In this document: positions 35,040 through 44,081 of the stretch, piece by piece
Position numbering within the stretch: the first letter of the stretch is position 1
Layout of the letters: every line of letters begins with the position of its first letter
Assembly: GCA_965116395.1 (NCBI GenBank)
Contig: OZ220684.1
Location: 62,001-126,000 of the forward strand
DNA length: 64,000 nt
Source of the DNA: Bin5 sp965116395
GTDB taxonomy: Bacteria; Chloroflexota; Anaerolineae; Caldilineales; Caldilineaceae
Direction: 5' to 3'
Translations under genes and position numbers: made by a program
Notes under the pieces: generated by a model
What the model was told of the DNA's origin: nothing
Databases searched by the model: none
The model's input: the letters and a program-made list of their open reading frames with translations, nothing else

Positions 35040-35642
35040 GTGGAGTTCAATGTTGCACAACTGATGAAAGAGGTGACCGGCGCGCGCCGGGATTTTACGC
35101 TGGATGATGACATTTCCGAGCTTGATTCCGGGCTGACGCCTTTGAGCCCTTTGACCGGAACGTTGGAGTTGCTGCGCATACACAGCGGTGTGCTGGCAAG
35201 CGGTGACTTTCACGTCACGATGTCGTTGCAGTGTGGGCGCTGCCTTGAACCGGTGACCTTTGCAGTACCGGTCCGATTCGCCGAAAGTTTTCGGCCATTG
35301 ACCGATATTCAGACAGGGCGCTTTCTGTCGCCTGAGGAGTTTGAAGGCCAGGCAGAGGACTTGACCGATGAAGCTCTGCTGATCGACGCGCAGCATATCC
35401 TCGACATCACGGAAGTGGTGCGCCAGAACATATGGCTATCGATTCCGATCGTGGCCGCTTGCGATTACAGGGACCCTGCCAGCGGCGACCTGGATCCTGA
35501 TGCTTGTCCTAAGTACACTGACCTTTTGTCAGAATCTGCCCTTGCTGAACCGCAAGGAACGCAGACACCATCTGAAGCCGCAGGGATCGATCCCCGTTGG
35601 GAGGCCCTGTTGGCGTTGCAAAACGAACCGCCGCGCGAGTAG
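35040..35642 (+). CDS. yceD: DUF177/YceD family protein
   Basis: 200-residue protein of the YceD family, found next to rpmF in most bacteria and tied to 23S rRNA or ribosome assembly. Start set at GTG 35040 because AGGAGG lies nine bases upstream (35025-35030) and it gives the family-like start MEFNVAQLMKE. The typical two-Cys motif is seen as LQCGRCLEPVTF near residue 73, and a further pair occurs at ACDYRDP...DACPKY. The C-terminal 30 residues are variable. 17 bp upstream of rpmF. Confidence 0.92.
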   Translation: MEFNVAQLMKEVTGARRDFTLDDDISELDSGLTPLSPLTGTLELLRIHSGVLASGDFHVTMSLQCGRCLEPVTFAVPVRFAESFRPLTDIQTGRFLSPEEFEGQAEDLTDEALLIDAQHILDITEVVRQNIWLSIPIVAACDYRDPASGDLDPDACPKYTDLLSESALAEPQGTQTPSEAAGIDPRWEALLALQNEPPRE

Positions 35643-35659
35643 ATGGAGGAGAACCCGAA

Positions 35660-35854
35660 ATGGGACCGCTACCAAAGATTAAGATCAGCAAAGGCCGCCG
35701 CAACCGCCGCCGTGCGCATCACGCGATTGGCGCCCCTAAATTGGTGAGTTGCGCGCGCTGCAACGAAAAGACTCTGCCCCACCGGGTCTGCCCGCATTGC
35801 GGCTCCTATATGGGCCGCTTACAGATCATTGATGTGGAAGAAGAAGAAGCCTAA
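35660..35854 (+). CDS. rpmF: 50S ribosomal protein bL32
   Basis: 64 residues, the usual size. Begins MGPLPKIKISKGRRNRRRAH and has a four-Cys zinc ribbon (CARC ... CPHC) about 32-50, so it is the zinc-binding (C+) form. The tail is acidic (DVEEEEA). ATG 35660 has GGAGGAG about eight bases upstream. Part of the classic yceD-rpmF-fab arrangement that links ribosome and lipid synthesis. Confidence 0.96.
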   Translation: MGPLPKIKISKGRRNRRRAHHAIGAPKLVSCARCNEKTLPHRVCPHCGSYMGRLQIIDVEEEEA

Positions 35855-35859
35855 CACAG

Positions 35860-36837
35860 ATGACCGTGACGCTCTCGTACCGTGAAGTAGCCGGCCCGCT
35901 ACTTTACATGTTCCCTGGTCAGGGCAGCCAGCAGGTGGGCATGGCAGAAGAGCTGACCGAGGTCTATCCGGATGCACGCGCCGTATTCAGGGAAGCGGAC
36001 GATGTCCTGGGCGCACCGATCAGCAGGATCTGCTTCGAAGGACCTGAGGACGTTTTGACCGACACGATCAATGCGCAACCGGCCCTGTTTGCTTCGAGTA
36101 TGGCGGCTCTGTGCGCGATACAGGCGGAACTAGGTTACTTGCCCCGTCCCGCCTTGTTCGCCGGCCATTCGATGGGCGAGTACACGGCGTTGGCCGCGGC
36201 GGGATGTATCGACTTCGCCGATGGGCTGCGGCTTGTACGGGAGCGGGGCCGGCTGATGAAAGAGGCAGGCGCGAAGCAGCCAGGGCGAATGGCGGCGGTG
36301 ATCGGGCTAAGCGAGGAAGTAGTAGCCCAGGTTTGCGCAGAGGTGGCTGAGGCGTCTGGAGGTGTTGCCCAGATAGCGAACGACAATTGCCCTGGGCAGA
36401 TCGTTGTTTCCGGCGACGAGGATAGCATTGCGGCGGCGATGCCCGGATTGGAGAAGGCGGGAGCACGCCGGGTGGTGCCGCTGGCGGTCAGCATTGCAGC
36501 CCACAGCCCGCTGATGGCGCCGGCGGCGTCGCAGTTGGAGGCTACAATCGAGACGGTGGAGGTGCGCGACCCACTTGCGCCTTTGATCGGCAATACAAGC
36601 GGCCGTCCTCTTGATAACGCCGGCGCGATTTGTCAGGAGCTGAATGCGCAGTTTACAGGCAGCGTAAAGTGGACCGCCTCGATGAAATACGCGGTCGACG
36701 CCGGCGTTGAAACGGCTGTCGAAATTGGACCAGGGTCGGTGCTGACCGGTCTGATGCGGCGCATTGATCGCAAGGGCAAGAGGGCAAATGTTGCAGACGC
36801 GGCCGATGTGCGGAAGTTCTGCGAACAGTTCGCATGA
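35860..36837 (+). CDS. fabD: Malonyl-CoA:ACP transacylase
   Basis: Moves malonyl from CoA to acyl carrier protein, the committed feed into fatty-acid synthesis. 325 residues: FPGQGSQQVGMA near 20, active-site Ser in FAGHSMGEYTALAA near residue 100, Arg in LVRERGRLMKEA, and the catalytic His in IAAHSPLM near 211. Starts 5 bp after rpmF. A GGCCCG/CGGGCC hairpin follows the stop. Confidence 0.96.
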   Translation: MTVTLSYREVAGPLLYMFPGQGSQQVGMAEELTEVYPDARAVFREADDVLGAPISRICFEGPEDVLTDTINAQPALFASSMAALCAIQAELGYLPRPALFAGHSMGEYTALAAAGCIDFADGLRLVRERGRLMKEAGAKQPGRMAAVIGLSEEVVAQVCAEVAEASGGVAQIANDNCPGQIVVSGDEDSIAAAMPGLEKAGARRVVPLAVSIAAHSPLMAPAASQLEATIETVEVRDPLAPLIGNTSGRPLDNAGAICQELNAQFTGSVKWTASMKYAVDAGVETAVEIGPGSVLTGLMRRIDRKGKRANVADAADVRKFCEQFA

Positions 36838-36844
36838 GTGCTCC

Positions 36845-36861
36845 GGCCCGTCCGTCGGGCC
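36845..36861 (+). terminator. Hairpin after fabD (possible partial terminator)
   Basis: GGCCCG-TCCGT-CGGGCC, a perfect six-pair GC stem, begins seven bases after the fabD stop. The nearest T-run (TTTT) is nine bases further, so termination would be weak. It may separate fabD from fabG, whose start lies 177 bp after the fabD stop. Confidence 0.45.
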
Positions 36862-37014
36862 AGGTCTGCTTTTGGCGGAATAAGCACGGAGACCTGCTGG
36901 CTGCCAGGCAATATTTGGAGCTTGCGTCGTCCAAAAGGGTCATTGTTCCCGTTCTTCTATTTCGCCGGCCTGTAGTAGAATAGCGGCAAGATAGCCACTT
37001 CACCGAGAGATTCC

Positions 37015-37761
37015 ATGAATTTTAGTGGAAAGATTGCGCTGGTAACGGGTAGCAGCAGCGGGATTGGCGCTGCCATTGCCAAGGAGCTGGCAGCCGGAGG
37101 CGCGCGCGTCGCCTTGAACTATCGCGGCAACCAGGCGGGCGCGGACGAAACGGCTGCCGCGATCCGTGACGCCGGCGGAGAATGCACTGTATTTCAGGCT
37201 GATGTTAGCAGTTTTGATGAGGCATCCGACCTGGTGAAGGTTGTGGAAAAGGAGTTGGGCAGGGTCAACATCCTGGTCAACAACGCTGGTACGACGCGCG
37301 ATGCGCTGCTGATGAGCATGAAGGAAGAAGGGTGGCGTACGGTCATCGGCACAAACCTGGACAGTATTTATAATGTAACCAGGGCAGCGTTGCGAGGCAT
37401 GATCCGGCAGCGCTGGGGACGAATTATCAACATTTCCAGCATAGTGGGCTTGGCAGGGCAGGCCGGACAGACGAATTACGCGGCCAGCAAGGCGGGAATA
37501 ATTGGCCTTTCCAAGAGCCTTGCCCGCGAGGTGGGCAGCAGAGGAATCACTGTGAATGTGGTGGCGCCGGGTTTTGTGCCGACGGCGCTGACGGATGTGA
37601 TGAGCGACGAACAGAAGGAACATACGATTACGCAAACGCCGTTGGGACGGTTTGGCGACCCGGAGGATATTGCCTGGGCCGTCGCGTTTCTGGCGAGCGA
37701 GCGGGCTGGTTTCATAACCGGCCAGGTTCTTTCTGTAGATGGCGGCCTTGTGATGATGTGA
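37015..37761 (+). CDS. fabG: 3-oxoacyl-ACP reductase FabG
   Basis: NADPH-dependent reductase of the fatty-acid elongation cycle. 248 residues of the short-chain dehydrogenase fold: TGSSSGIGAAIAKEL at about 11-25 (cofactor-binding), NNAG near 88, catalytic Ser in NISSIVG near 141, and YAASK near 155. The C-terminal GQVLSVDGGLVM is typical. Other SDRs share these parts; place next to fabD makes FabG the best name. Confidence 0.92.
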   Translation: MNFSGKIALVTGSSSGIGAAIAKELAAGGARVALNYRGNQAGADETAAAIRDAGGECTVFQADVSSFDEASDLVKVVEKELGRVNILVNNAGTTRDALLMSMKEEGWRTVIGTNLDSIYNVTRAALRGMIRQRWGRIINISSIVGLAGQAGQTNYAASKAGIIGLSKSLAREVGSRGITVNVVAPGFVPTALTDVMSDEQKEHTITQTPLGRFGDPEDIAWAVAFLASERAGFITGQVLSVDGGLVMM

Positions 37762-37789
37762 TCGTTTGCAGGTTGACAAACAGGTGACA

Positions 37790-38431
37790 ATGATAGACCA
37801 TACGCAGCATCTCATGGAGCCACCGGTTGCGGCTGAACCAACGGTCGCAGACGTAGATAAACCCGCACGTGCGGGCGGCAAGGCAACCCACAAGGCTTGT
37901 TCGGCCACAGGTCAGGGAACAGTTGGTCCCGACGCGAAAGTAGACGGAAGTCCCGATCAGCCGAATAGCAAGAGCGCAGGCGCCGCTGCCCGACCGGCCG
38001 AACGCATACGTGCGCGGCGGACTGCGTTGCAGGTTCTCTATGAAGTGGACTGCACCGGGCATCGACCGGGCATTGCCTTGGACTACCGCCAGGCAGAGGA
38101 AGGGTACTTGACGGAAACACTTGCCTTTCTTTACTGGCTCGTTAGCGGTGTGATCAGATACAAGGACGACCTGGACTCGCTGATTGGCCGTTACGCGCCG
38201 GAGTGGCCGGTAGACAAGCTGGCCATTGTCGACCGCAATGTGTTGCGTCTTTCTATTTTTGAGTTGTCAAGCCCGGATGCGGACGCCCCTCCCAAGGTTG
38301 TGATTAACGAGGCAGTGGAGCTGGCAAAGACATTCGGCAGTGACAGCAGCCCACGTTTTGTCAATGGTGTCCTGGGCACCGCGCTCCGAGAAATTACCCT
38401 GCCATCCGATAATAGACAAGTGAGCCGGTAA
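37790..38431 (+). CDS. nusB: Transcription antitermination factor NusB, with long N-terminal extension
   Basis: 213 residues from ATG 37790 (GGTGA just upstream); a TTG frame to 37766 is less likely. Residues about 70-205 are the NusB helical domain: IRARRTALQVLYEVDCTGH, LVSGVIRYKDDLDSLIGRYA, LAIVDRNVLRLSIFEL, and VVINEAVELAKTFGSDSSPR with FVNGVLG. NusB binds boxA RNA with S10 in rRNA antitermination. The first 70 residues are low-complexity and not part of NusB in other bacteria. Ends 8 bp before tatA. Confidence 0.9.
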   Translation: MIDHTQHLMEPPVAAEPTVADVDKPARAGGKATHKACSATGQGTVGPDAKVDGSPDQPNSKSAGAAARPAERIRARRTALQVLYEVDCTGHRPGIALDYRQAEEGYLTETLAFLYWLVSGVIRYKDDLDSLIGRYAPEWPVDKLAIVDRNVLRLSIFELSSPDADAPPKVVINEAVELAKTFGSDSSPRFVNGVLGTALREITLPSDNRQVSR

Positions 38432-38439
38432 CTTCTGGC

Positions 38440-39420
38440 ATGAACAGCATCTTCGGCATTGGCGTCCTCGAATTTATTTTCATTTTGATTTTCGCCCTGA
38501 TATTTCTTGGCCCGGAACGGTTGCCCAAGGTGACCAGAGACGTCTTGTCCTTCATTCGGCGCCTGCAGAAGCTGTCGGGCGATTTGACGCGCCAGGTCAA
38601 TGAAGAGATTGGGGATCTGAGAGAACTAGACCCCAGCTACCATATGAAGGAGCTGATGGGGGATGATGAGGATGAGGAAGAGGAAGAGGAGAAGTCCATC
38701 GGTGTGGGCGCTGGCAAGAAATCGACGGCTTCTACGAAACAGACTTCTGCTCCGTCTCAACCGGCCCTAGCAGCTGAAGAAGAGGCAGAGACTACAGAGG
38801 AGGAGTCGATTGCGCCGGCGGCTGCCGCGTCTGCTGCACAGCCCTCTCTCACGGACCTGAATGCGTCGGCTTCATCGAACGGGCGTCAACAGAGCGCTGA
38901 AGGCGCGGATGCAAAGCCCAAGACAACGGGAACTTCGATTCCTTCGGCACCGAAGGCCAGTTCTGCGAAGATAAATTCCAGTAGTTCGGTGGCAGGGGCA
39001 GCGTCGCGACGGACCGGCAGTGGGCAGAAGCGCGGGGTCAAGACTCTATCCGAACTGCGTAAACAGCAACGGTCAAAGAGGCAAGCCGCCTCCAGTGGGT
39101 CGGACTCTTCCTATTTGGAGGAGCGCAACAAGCGAGCTCAGCGACGGGCAGACGATCGGCGTCAGGCAGTAGCCGCGCAGAAGAGCGAACAGGGAGAGGG
39201 GTCGGAGCCTGAGGGCACTGTGCCAGACTCTGTTAACGCGAATGCGGAAGACACGTCAAACCCGATTGCGGAACTCGCGGGCAAAGGAGGAGGCGCAAAG
39301 GTAGACGATTCCGATGCCGATGTACAATCGGATGAGGGCAGTGTAGAGGCCGACGGGGAGTCGGTCGTCGCGGTGGCTGAGGATGCGGACAGCGAGGGTA
39401 GTGAGGAGACGACACTGTGA
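38440..39420 (+). CDS. TatA/TatB-type translocase subunit with very long acidic tail
   Basis: Pore-forming or receptor subunit of the twin-arginine pathway, which exports folded proteins. Residues 1-20 are the membrane helix (FGIGVLEFIFILIFALIFLG), then the hinge PERLPKVTRDV and an amphipathic helix up to about 60. After that 260 residues are hydrophilic and low in complexity: an Asp/Glu block near 75-85, Ala/Ser/Thr linkers, a basic patch (KQQRSKRQA), and an acidic ending. Normal TatA has about 90 residues and TatB about 170. The Glu-free helix with FLGPERLP resembles TatB more than TatA. Overlaps tatC by 4 bp. Confidence 0.88.
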   Translation: MNSIFGIGVLEFIFILIFALIFLGPERLPKVTRDVLSFIRRLQKLSGDLTRQVNEEIGDLRELDPSYHMKELMGDDEDEEEEEEKSIGVGAGKKSTASTKQTSAPSQPALAAEEEAETTEEESIAPAAAASAAQPSLTDLNASASSNGRQQSAEGADAKPKTTGTSIPSAPKASSAKINSSSSVAGAASRRTGSGQKRGVKTLSELRKQQRSKRQAASSGSDSSYLEERNKRAQRRADDRRQAVAAQKSEQGEGSEPEGTVPDSVNANAEDTSNPIAELAGKGGGAKVDDSDADVQSDEGSVEADGESVVAVAEDADSEGSEETTL

Positions 39421-40247
39421 CCCAACAGGCTGCGCCGCTGGACTCCGATCCACCGCTGGACTCCGATCCATTTGATGGCAGCCGAATGGGGCTGCTTGAC
39501 CATCTGACCGAATTGCGCAACCGGATGATCTGGATTGTTGGCTCCCTGTTGTTTGGAGTTGTCGCCAGCATTGCCTTTGTTGAGCCGGTCATAGCTTTTA
39601 TTACTGCCCCCGTTACCAATGCCAGTGGCGCTGAGGATGAAGTAAGCAGGTTGATAGCAATTGGCCCCACGGACACGATTTTTGTGTTCTTTAAGGTGAT
39701 GTTTGTGATGGGCGTGATCGTTGCTATGCCGGTGCTGGTCTACCAGATTGTCGCTTTCATTGCTCCAGGACTCTATCCCCACGAAAAACGGAGCCTGTTT
39801 TTTCTTCTGCCCGGCGTCATGGTTCTTTTCTTCAGCGGCGCCGCATTTGCCAATTTCGTTATGCTGCCAGTGGCGGTCGGTTTTCTGCAGAATTTCCTGG
39901 GAGATGTGATCGATCAGGAGTGGACTGTAGACCGTTATATTGGATTTTTCACTCGCATCGTCTTCTGGATTGGTGTTGCCTTCGAGACTCCGCTCGTGAT
40001 CGCCTTCCTGGCGCGCATTGGGCTCGTCAGCGGGCCGCAGTTGCTGGGAATGTGGCGGCAGGCGATTGTTATAATCTCGGTTGTGGCGGCGATGATAACG
40101 CCGACGATCGATCCGATCAATATGACGATAGTCATGTTACCGCTGATCAGTCTCTTTTTCCTCGGGGTTGGGCTCGCCTACGTGCTTTACAAGCCGAGGG
40201 CGCCACGCGACTTGGATGAGATGGACTGGGGCGATGATGAAGAATGA
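39417..40247 (+). CDS. tatC: Twin-arginine translocase subunit TatC
   Basis: Membrane receptor for the RR signal peptide. 276 residues, six helices; N-terminal LLDHLTELRNRMIWIVGSLL holds the conserved HLxELRxR with its Glu, and the second cytoplasmic region has PHEKRSLFFLLPGVM. GVAFETPLVIAFLARIGLV and MITPTIDPINMTIVMLPLI are family blocks. Start GTG overlaps the tatA stop (GTGA), so they are coupled. The first 20 residues contain a short duplicated LDSDP element. Confidence 0.95.
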   Translation: MTQQAAPLDSDPPLDSDPFDGSRMGLLDHLTELRNRMIWIVGSLLFGVVASIAFVEPVIAFITAPVTNASGAEDEVSRLIAIGPTDTIFVFFKVMFVMGVIVAMPVLVYQIVAFIAPGLYPHEKRSLFFLLPGVMVLFFSGAAFANFVMLPVAVGFLQNFLGDVIDQEWTVDRYIGFFTRIVFWIGVAFETPLVIAFLARIGLVSGPQLLGMWRQAIVIISVVAAMITPTIDPINMTIVMLPLISLFFLGVGLAYVLYKPRAPRDLDEMDWGDDEE

Positions 40248-40437
40248 CCGGGCGTCGCTGATCGCTCGTAAGCAGGAAGTTCTGCGAGAGTTGACGAGAG
40301 CGCAGCGACAACTGGAAGCCATTCGGAGTGCTGACAATCGGCATCAGCGGCGCCAACGGCAACAGTTGGAGAATGAAGTTGAGCAGTTGATGGCGGAAGA
40401 GTATCGCCTGCGCATCGCAATCGATCGTTCGAGATAG
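40237..40437 (+). CDS. Small coiled-coil protein
   Basis: 66 residues from ATG 40237 (or 40234), overlapping the end of tatC by 11 bp, so it is likely coupled. Nearly all helix with heptad-like spacing: LIARKQEVLRELTRAQRQLE, then RQQLENEVEQLMAEEYRLRI. No membrane part. I do not recognise it; it could be an assembly helper of the Tat complex or unrelated. The 12-bp inverted repeat at 40407-40448 covers its end. Confidence 0.65.
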   Translation: MKNDRASLIARKQEVLRELTRAQRQLEAIRSADNRHQRRQRQQLENEVEQLMAEEYRLRIAIDRSR

Positions 40438-40448
40438 CGATGCGCAGG
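40407..40448 (+). terminator. Long hairpin at the end of the tat run
   Basis: CCTGCGCATCGC (40407-40418) and GCGATGCGCAGG (40437-40448) pair perfectly over 12 bp with an 18-base loop, overlapping the last codons of the small coiled-coil gene. No T-run follows. It could protect the 3' end of the message or slow RNA polymerase. Confidence 0.6.
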
Positions 40449-40533
40449 CTTTGCACGTATACCGACCGAAGGCGCCATCACATCAAACCCGGGAAGGACA
40501 GATGGTTGTTGACTTCAGTCCGGCAGGGGCTAG

Positions 40534-41409
40534 TTGGCATCAACATCGACATCGCGTTGTGATTCGCAGACAGAGGGCGCTTTGCAGGAACGGTTTGACG
40601 CTTTCATTACCGCCGGTTACGACCCGGACAAACTGGATCAGGTCAGCGTAGCGGCTGGCGCGGCCCACAAGTCCCTGGTTCCTTTGGCGGGAATGCCGAT
40701 GGCCTGGCATGTGGTACAGGCGCTGGCGGAGAGTGGCCGAGTCGGCGAAATCGTCGTGGTAGGTCTGGAGCCGGATGAGATCGATTTTGGGGTAGCCGTT
40801 CATCATGTGCCTAACCAACCCAACCTCTGGGCCAGCCAAAATGCCGGGTTGCGCAAACTTCGGGACCTGAACCCCGACGACCGCTACATCCTCGCACTAT
40901 CCGCCGATATAGCTCTTCTGACCGGCAACATCATCGAAACTTTTATCAGAGCCTGCGAGCCATTGACGTCTGAAGTCTATTGGGGCGTGGTTCATAAGGA
41001 TGTTATGCTGGCGGCCTTTCCCGACAGCAAGCGCACTTACCTGCCATTACGGGAAGGATCATTCTGCAGCAGCGATCTTTATTTGGGGAAACTATCGGCG
41101 GGCTTCCGCATCCAGGAACGAGTTCGATATTTCATCGACAATCGCAAGAATGTACTGGCGCAGGTGTGGAAGCTGGGTCTGCCGACGATGGTCAAGTTCC
41201 TGTTTCGCCGCCTAGGCATGGCTGATATTGTTGAAATTGCATACAGGATCGCGGGTATCCACGGCGGGCCGGTGGTTCTGCCGGTGGCAGAGGCAGGGAT
41301 GGACGTGGACAAGCCCGAGCAGCTGTTGCAAGTGCGAAGCTACCTGGAGAGACATCCTGAGCACCCAGTTAATACGCGCAGGCGGCCGCCAGGACAGGGT
41401 GAGGTCTGA
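40534..41409 (+). CDS. MobA-like nucleotidyltransferase family protein
   Basis: 291-residue member of the NTP-transferase (GT-A-like) superfamily. Blocks: FITAGYDPDKLDQVSVAAGA where most relatives have a TAGG loop, then KSLVPLAGMPMAWHVVQALA (Lys near 46 as in sugar-nucleotide transferases), ILALSADIALLTGNII with the metal-binding Asp, and a C-terminal ALP-rich helical part ending in MDVDKPEQLLQVRSYLE. The loop Gly-Gly is replaced by Gly-Tyr, as in some unstudied Chloroflexota and actinobacterial proteins. The start is uncertain: TTG 40534 is the longest choice; TTG 40582 fits the domain equally well. Substrate unknown. Confidence 0.78.
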   Translation: MASTSTSRCDSQTEGALQERFDAFITAGYDPDKLDQVSVAAGAAHKSLVPLAGMPMAWHVVQALAESGRVGEIVVVGLEPDEIDFGVAVHHVPNQPNLWASQNAGLRKLRDLNPDDRYILALSADIALLTGNIIETFIRACEPLTSEVYWGVVHKDVMLAAFPDSKRTYLPLREGSFCSSDLYLGKLSAGFRIQERVRYFIDNRKNVLAQVWKLGLPTMVKFLFRRLGMADIVEIAYRIAGIHGGPVVLPVAEAGMDVDKPEQLLQVRSYLERHPEHPVNTRRRPPGQGEV

Positions 41410-41411
41410 GA

Positions 41412-41963
41412 ATGCACAGGCTGTTGGAGGCGCTAAACGGGTTGGACGAAACGTACACAGCCCGGGCTGCTCTGAACGATGAACAGCTATCGAAGCGGCA
41501 TCCTCTTTTTTGGTTGGCCCATATCGGGGCGCATCTAGGAGACACGGTTGTCTGGCTGCTGGTGACGCTTTTTTTGTGGCGGCAGTCCGATGGCAACTTG
41601 CAGAAGCGGGGCACTCTGTTTGGTTGGGTTTTGTCGTTCGCGGTTAGTATTTTTGGGACACTGTTGGTGAAACAGGCGGTGCGGCGGACGCGGCCGGGCA
41701 GCGGCAGCTTCCTCTACGCGGGCGGGGCTGACAAGCATAGTTTCCCTAGCGGGCACGGGGTGCGCTGCGGTGTTATTTTGACGTGGGCGACAGCTTTCTG
41801 GCCGGGCGCAGGGAAGTTGGCTCCTCTGCTCGTCCTGTGGATTGGCTGGGCGAGAGTGGCGCTGAACATCCATTATATTGGGGATGTGATTGCCGGCCTG
41901 GTTCTTGGGGTTGGTCTGTCTCGAATAATTCGTTGGCGTGCGTGGGGCCAGCACAAGAAATGA
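41412..41963 (+). CDS. PAP2-family membrane phosphatase
   Basis: 183 residues with about five membrane helices and the full acid-phosphatase signature: KQAVRRTRP (KxxxxxxRP) near 87, FPSGHG near 108, and ARVALNIHYIGDVIAG near 145 with the catalytic His and Asp. Such enzymes dephosphorylate undecaprenyl diphosphate or phosphatidic acid at the outer face. Two bases after the nucleotidyltransferase gene, so co-expressed. Substrate not determined. Confidence 0.9.
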   Translation: MHRLLEALNGLDETYTARAALNDEQLSKRHPLFWLAHIGAHLGDTVVWLLVTLFLWRQSDGNLQKRGTLFGWVLSFAVSIFGTLLVKQAVRRTRPGSGSFLYAGGADKHSFPSGHGVRCGVILTWATAFWPGAGKLAPLLVLWIGWARVALNIHYIGDVIAGLVLGVGLSRIIRWRAWGQHKK

Positions 41964-42002
41964 CGTTAAGGGTCCAGGGGCTTTTAGCGTCAAGACTGCT
42001 CG

Positions 42003-44081
42003 TTATGGCTCTCGCAGATGCTCGATTCTGTATTCGTAGAAAGCTTCCTCGGTGGTCACCGGCGTCAGCCCGCTGATAGCCAGGACAACCTCGCTTCCCC
42101 TGTCCAAACCCTCCACATCGATGCGGACGGTGCCGTCAGTTTCCACCGGCGCCCGCTCGAAGCTCGCCAGATTGCCATTTTTGAACACCATGATCTGGAC
42201 TAACCACTCCTGTGGAAGTTGATTGTCGGTCAGGATCCAGCCTTCGCTTTCCCAGCCGTCGGCGCCATTTGCCCAGTTAGTTGCATAGCCAATGGCGGGG
42301 ATCTCGATTTCGTCAACGAACCAACCGGGGGCATTAACAGCGTCATCAGTCACGTACTCAAAACGCAGGAATACTTTTTCGCCGGCATAGGCCCGCAGGT
42401 CAAAGGACTCATTCACCCAGTCGGGAGCCGAGGAGAAGGACGAAGTTGCGCTCTGCGCGGTGTAGGCATGGCCGAAGCTGTTGCCGCTTGGGTTGGAAGT
42501 GGTGGTCCGCTGGCCTGGCAGGATATCCCACTTGCTACCATCGCGGCTGGCGAGAACGTAGCCGTAATCGTAATCGGTTTCGATGTCGAACCACATGCGC
42601 ACGTTCATAGTCAGGGCGGCGTTGAGAGGCACATCAGAGAAGTCGAATGTGCGGGTCAGACGAACATCGGAGTCGTCGGTCCGGTTGCTCCACCAGGCAA
42701 GATTGCCGCTAAACTGCGCGACATCGGCGTATCGCGTTTCTGTAGTTCCTTCAAAGTAGACTGAGGCGTCGCTGCGTTCGCTAAAGGCGATGTAATCCAC
42801 GCCGAAATTGGGGACGGAGCCTTGCAGAGTTTTTTGCGACAGACTCCTGACCGTCTCCTCAAGTTCGGGAGCGGGTGTCTGCAACTGCTGGTAGCCGAAG
42901 ATTCCATGGCGGGCGAGCGCGTCGAAATCGTTGACGTAGTTTGCGATAGCCCAATCGGCGAATACATCTTCGAAGGTCAGGTCCAGACCGGCTTCCCGGA
43001 GCGCGGCATCGAATCCTTGGGTGCCGTTGTCTTGCTGGGAAACGACCGCCCTCGTCATTTCCTCGCCGAAGCGTTGCAGGAAGTAGGCCATAAAGAGATA
43101 GGATGCCCCGTAATGCCTGGCGTTGTCATTGGGGTCTAAATTCCAGGTATTCAGTTGCGTGTCGGGCTGGCGTGCGTAAACGCGGGCGAATCCTAATTCA
43201 GGGGGATAGCCGGCGACTTCCTGGGCCAGTTCACTCATTCCTTCATTGACCCAAGTCTCTTCGTTACGATCATTGTTCCAATGAACCATGTGCTGAAATT
43301 CATGGGCCAGCACGGTCTCGTAGACCCCATAGTCATCGATTTGGCGCAGCCAGTCCAGGCTGATGGTAAACATTTCCTTCTGGTTGGAAAACGGATTGGC
43401 GAGAGAGCTGAAGGCGTCGGCGCTGCTGAAGTAGCCGGCGATTCCCCGGCCCAGGTCAGTGGCATGGAGAATGTGAAGACGTCGGTCGGCGTCGATACCC
43501 GGGCTTGCCTCTGCGCCGAAGAAGGCCCGTACCTGAGGATAGATATTTTGGGCGAATCGATCTGCGGACGCGGCCATCGCTTCAGGGTCGAGTCCGTGGC
43601 CGCGCTCGGCCCAGACATAGACTACATCGTTCTTGTAGAGCAGCTCGGCCTCAACCTGGAAGTGCTCGTTGGAGTCCACGTTCGCCGCCCAGAATGGGAC
43701 TCTGTCACCGACGGTATAGTTCTGGGCGGGAGTGGTTTCGGGGATGAAGTCGACTCCGGGACGAAGGCGGAGGGCAAGATCTCTCAGGTCGCGGGTGGGG
43801 ACGGACACAGGCTGGCGCGCCTGTGACCCTGATGCCAGCGCTATAGGTCGAATTCTTGGCTTGGCACCGGTCGGCCCTTCAGCGGATTCAACGCGCGCGG
43901 AAGTCGGGGTGGAATCTGGAGAAACCTGACCCTGCACATTGATGCGGGCAGGGGTGTCAGTGTCGCTACTATCCTGGAAGAGTCGGCTTGCAATGGAGGT
44001 GCATCCACCTAAGGTGAGGAAGCCGGTCAGGAGGAACGCGGCGACAAATAAGTGATGGACTCGCTTCACAACTTTGCGCAT
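42003..44081 (-). CDS. Secreted zinc metalloprotease lipoprotein (immune-inhibitor-A/M6-like)
   Basis: 692 residues from ATG 44079-44081, chosen because it begins the signal peptide MRKVVKRVHHLFVAAFLLTG with lipobox LGGC; the open frame extends 75 codons further without sense. Mature protein has a Thr/Ser linker, then a catalytic domain with LAHEFQHMVHWN near 255-266 (HExxH zinc ligands) and a Glu in NEGMSELAQE about 20 residues later, as in gluzincins. The C-terminal 250 residues are beta-rich with WSNRTDDSDVRLTRTFDFSD and FVDEIEIPAIG, resembling the MAM/jelly-roll parts of M6 peptidases. Probably a lipid-anchored extracellular peptidase. Target unknown. Confidence 0.85.
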   Translation of the reverse strand: MRKVVKRVHHLFVAAFLLTGFLTLGGCTSIASRLFQDSSDTDTPARINVQGQVSPDSTPTSARVESAEGPTGAKPRIRPIALASGSQARQPVSVPTRDLRDLALRLRPGVDFIPETTPAQNYTVGDRVPFWAANVDSNEHFQVEAELLYKNDVVYVWAERGHGLDPEAMAASADRFAQNIYPQVRAFFGAEASPGIDADRRLHILHATDLGRGIAGYFSSADAFSSLANPFSNQKEMFTISLDWLRQIDDYGVYETVLAHEFQHMVHWNNDRNEETWVNEGMSELAQEVAGYPPELGFARVYARQPDTQLNTWNLDPNDNARHYGASYLFMAYFLQRFGEEMTRAVVSQQDNGTQGFDAALREAGLDLTFEDVFADWAIANYVNDFDALARHGIFGYQQLQTPAPELEETVRSLSQKTLQGSVPNFGVDYIAFSERSDASVYFEGTTETRYADVAQFSGNLAWWSNRTDDSDVRLTRTFDFSDVPLNAALTMNVRMWFDIETDYDYGYVLASRDGSKWDILPGQRTTTSNPSGNSFGHAYTAQSATSSFSSAPDWVNESFDLRAYAGEKVFLRFEYVTDDAVNAPGWFVDEIEIPAIGYATNWANGADGWESEGWILTDNQLPQEWLVQIMVFKNGNLASFERAPVETDGTVRIDVEGLDRGSEVVLAISGLTPVTTEEAFYEYRIEHLREP

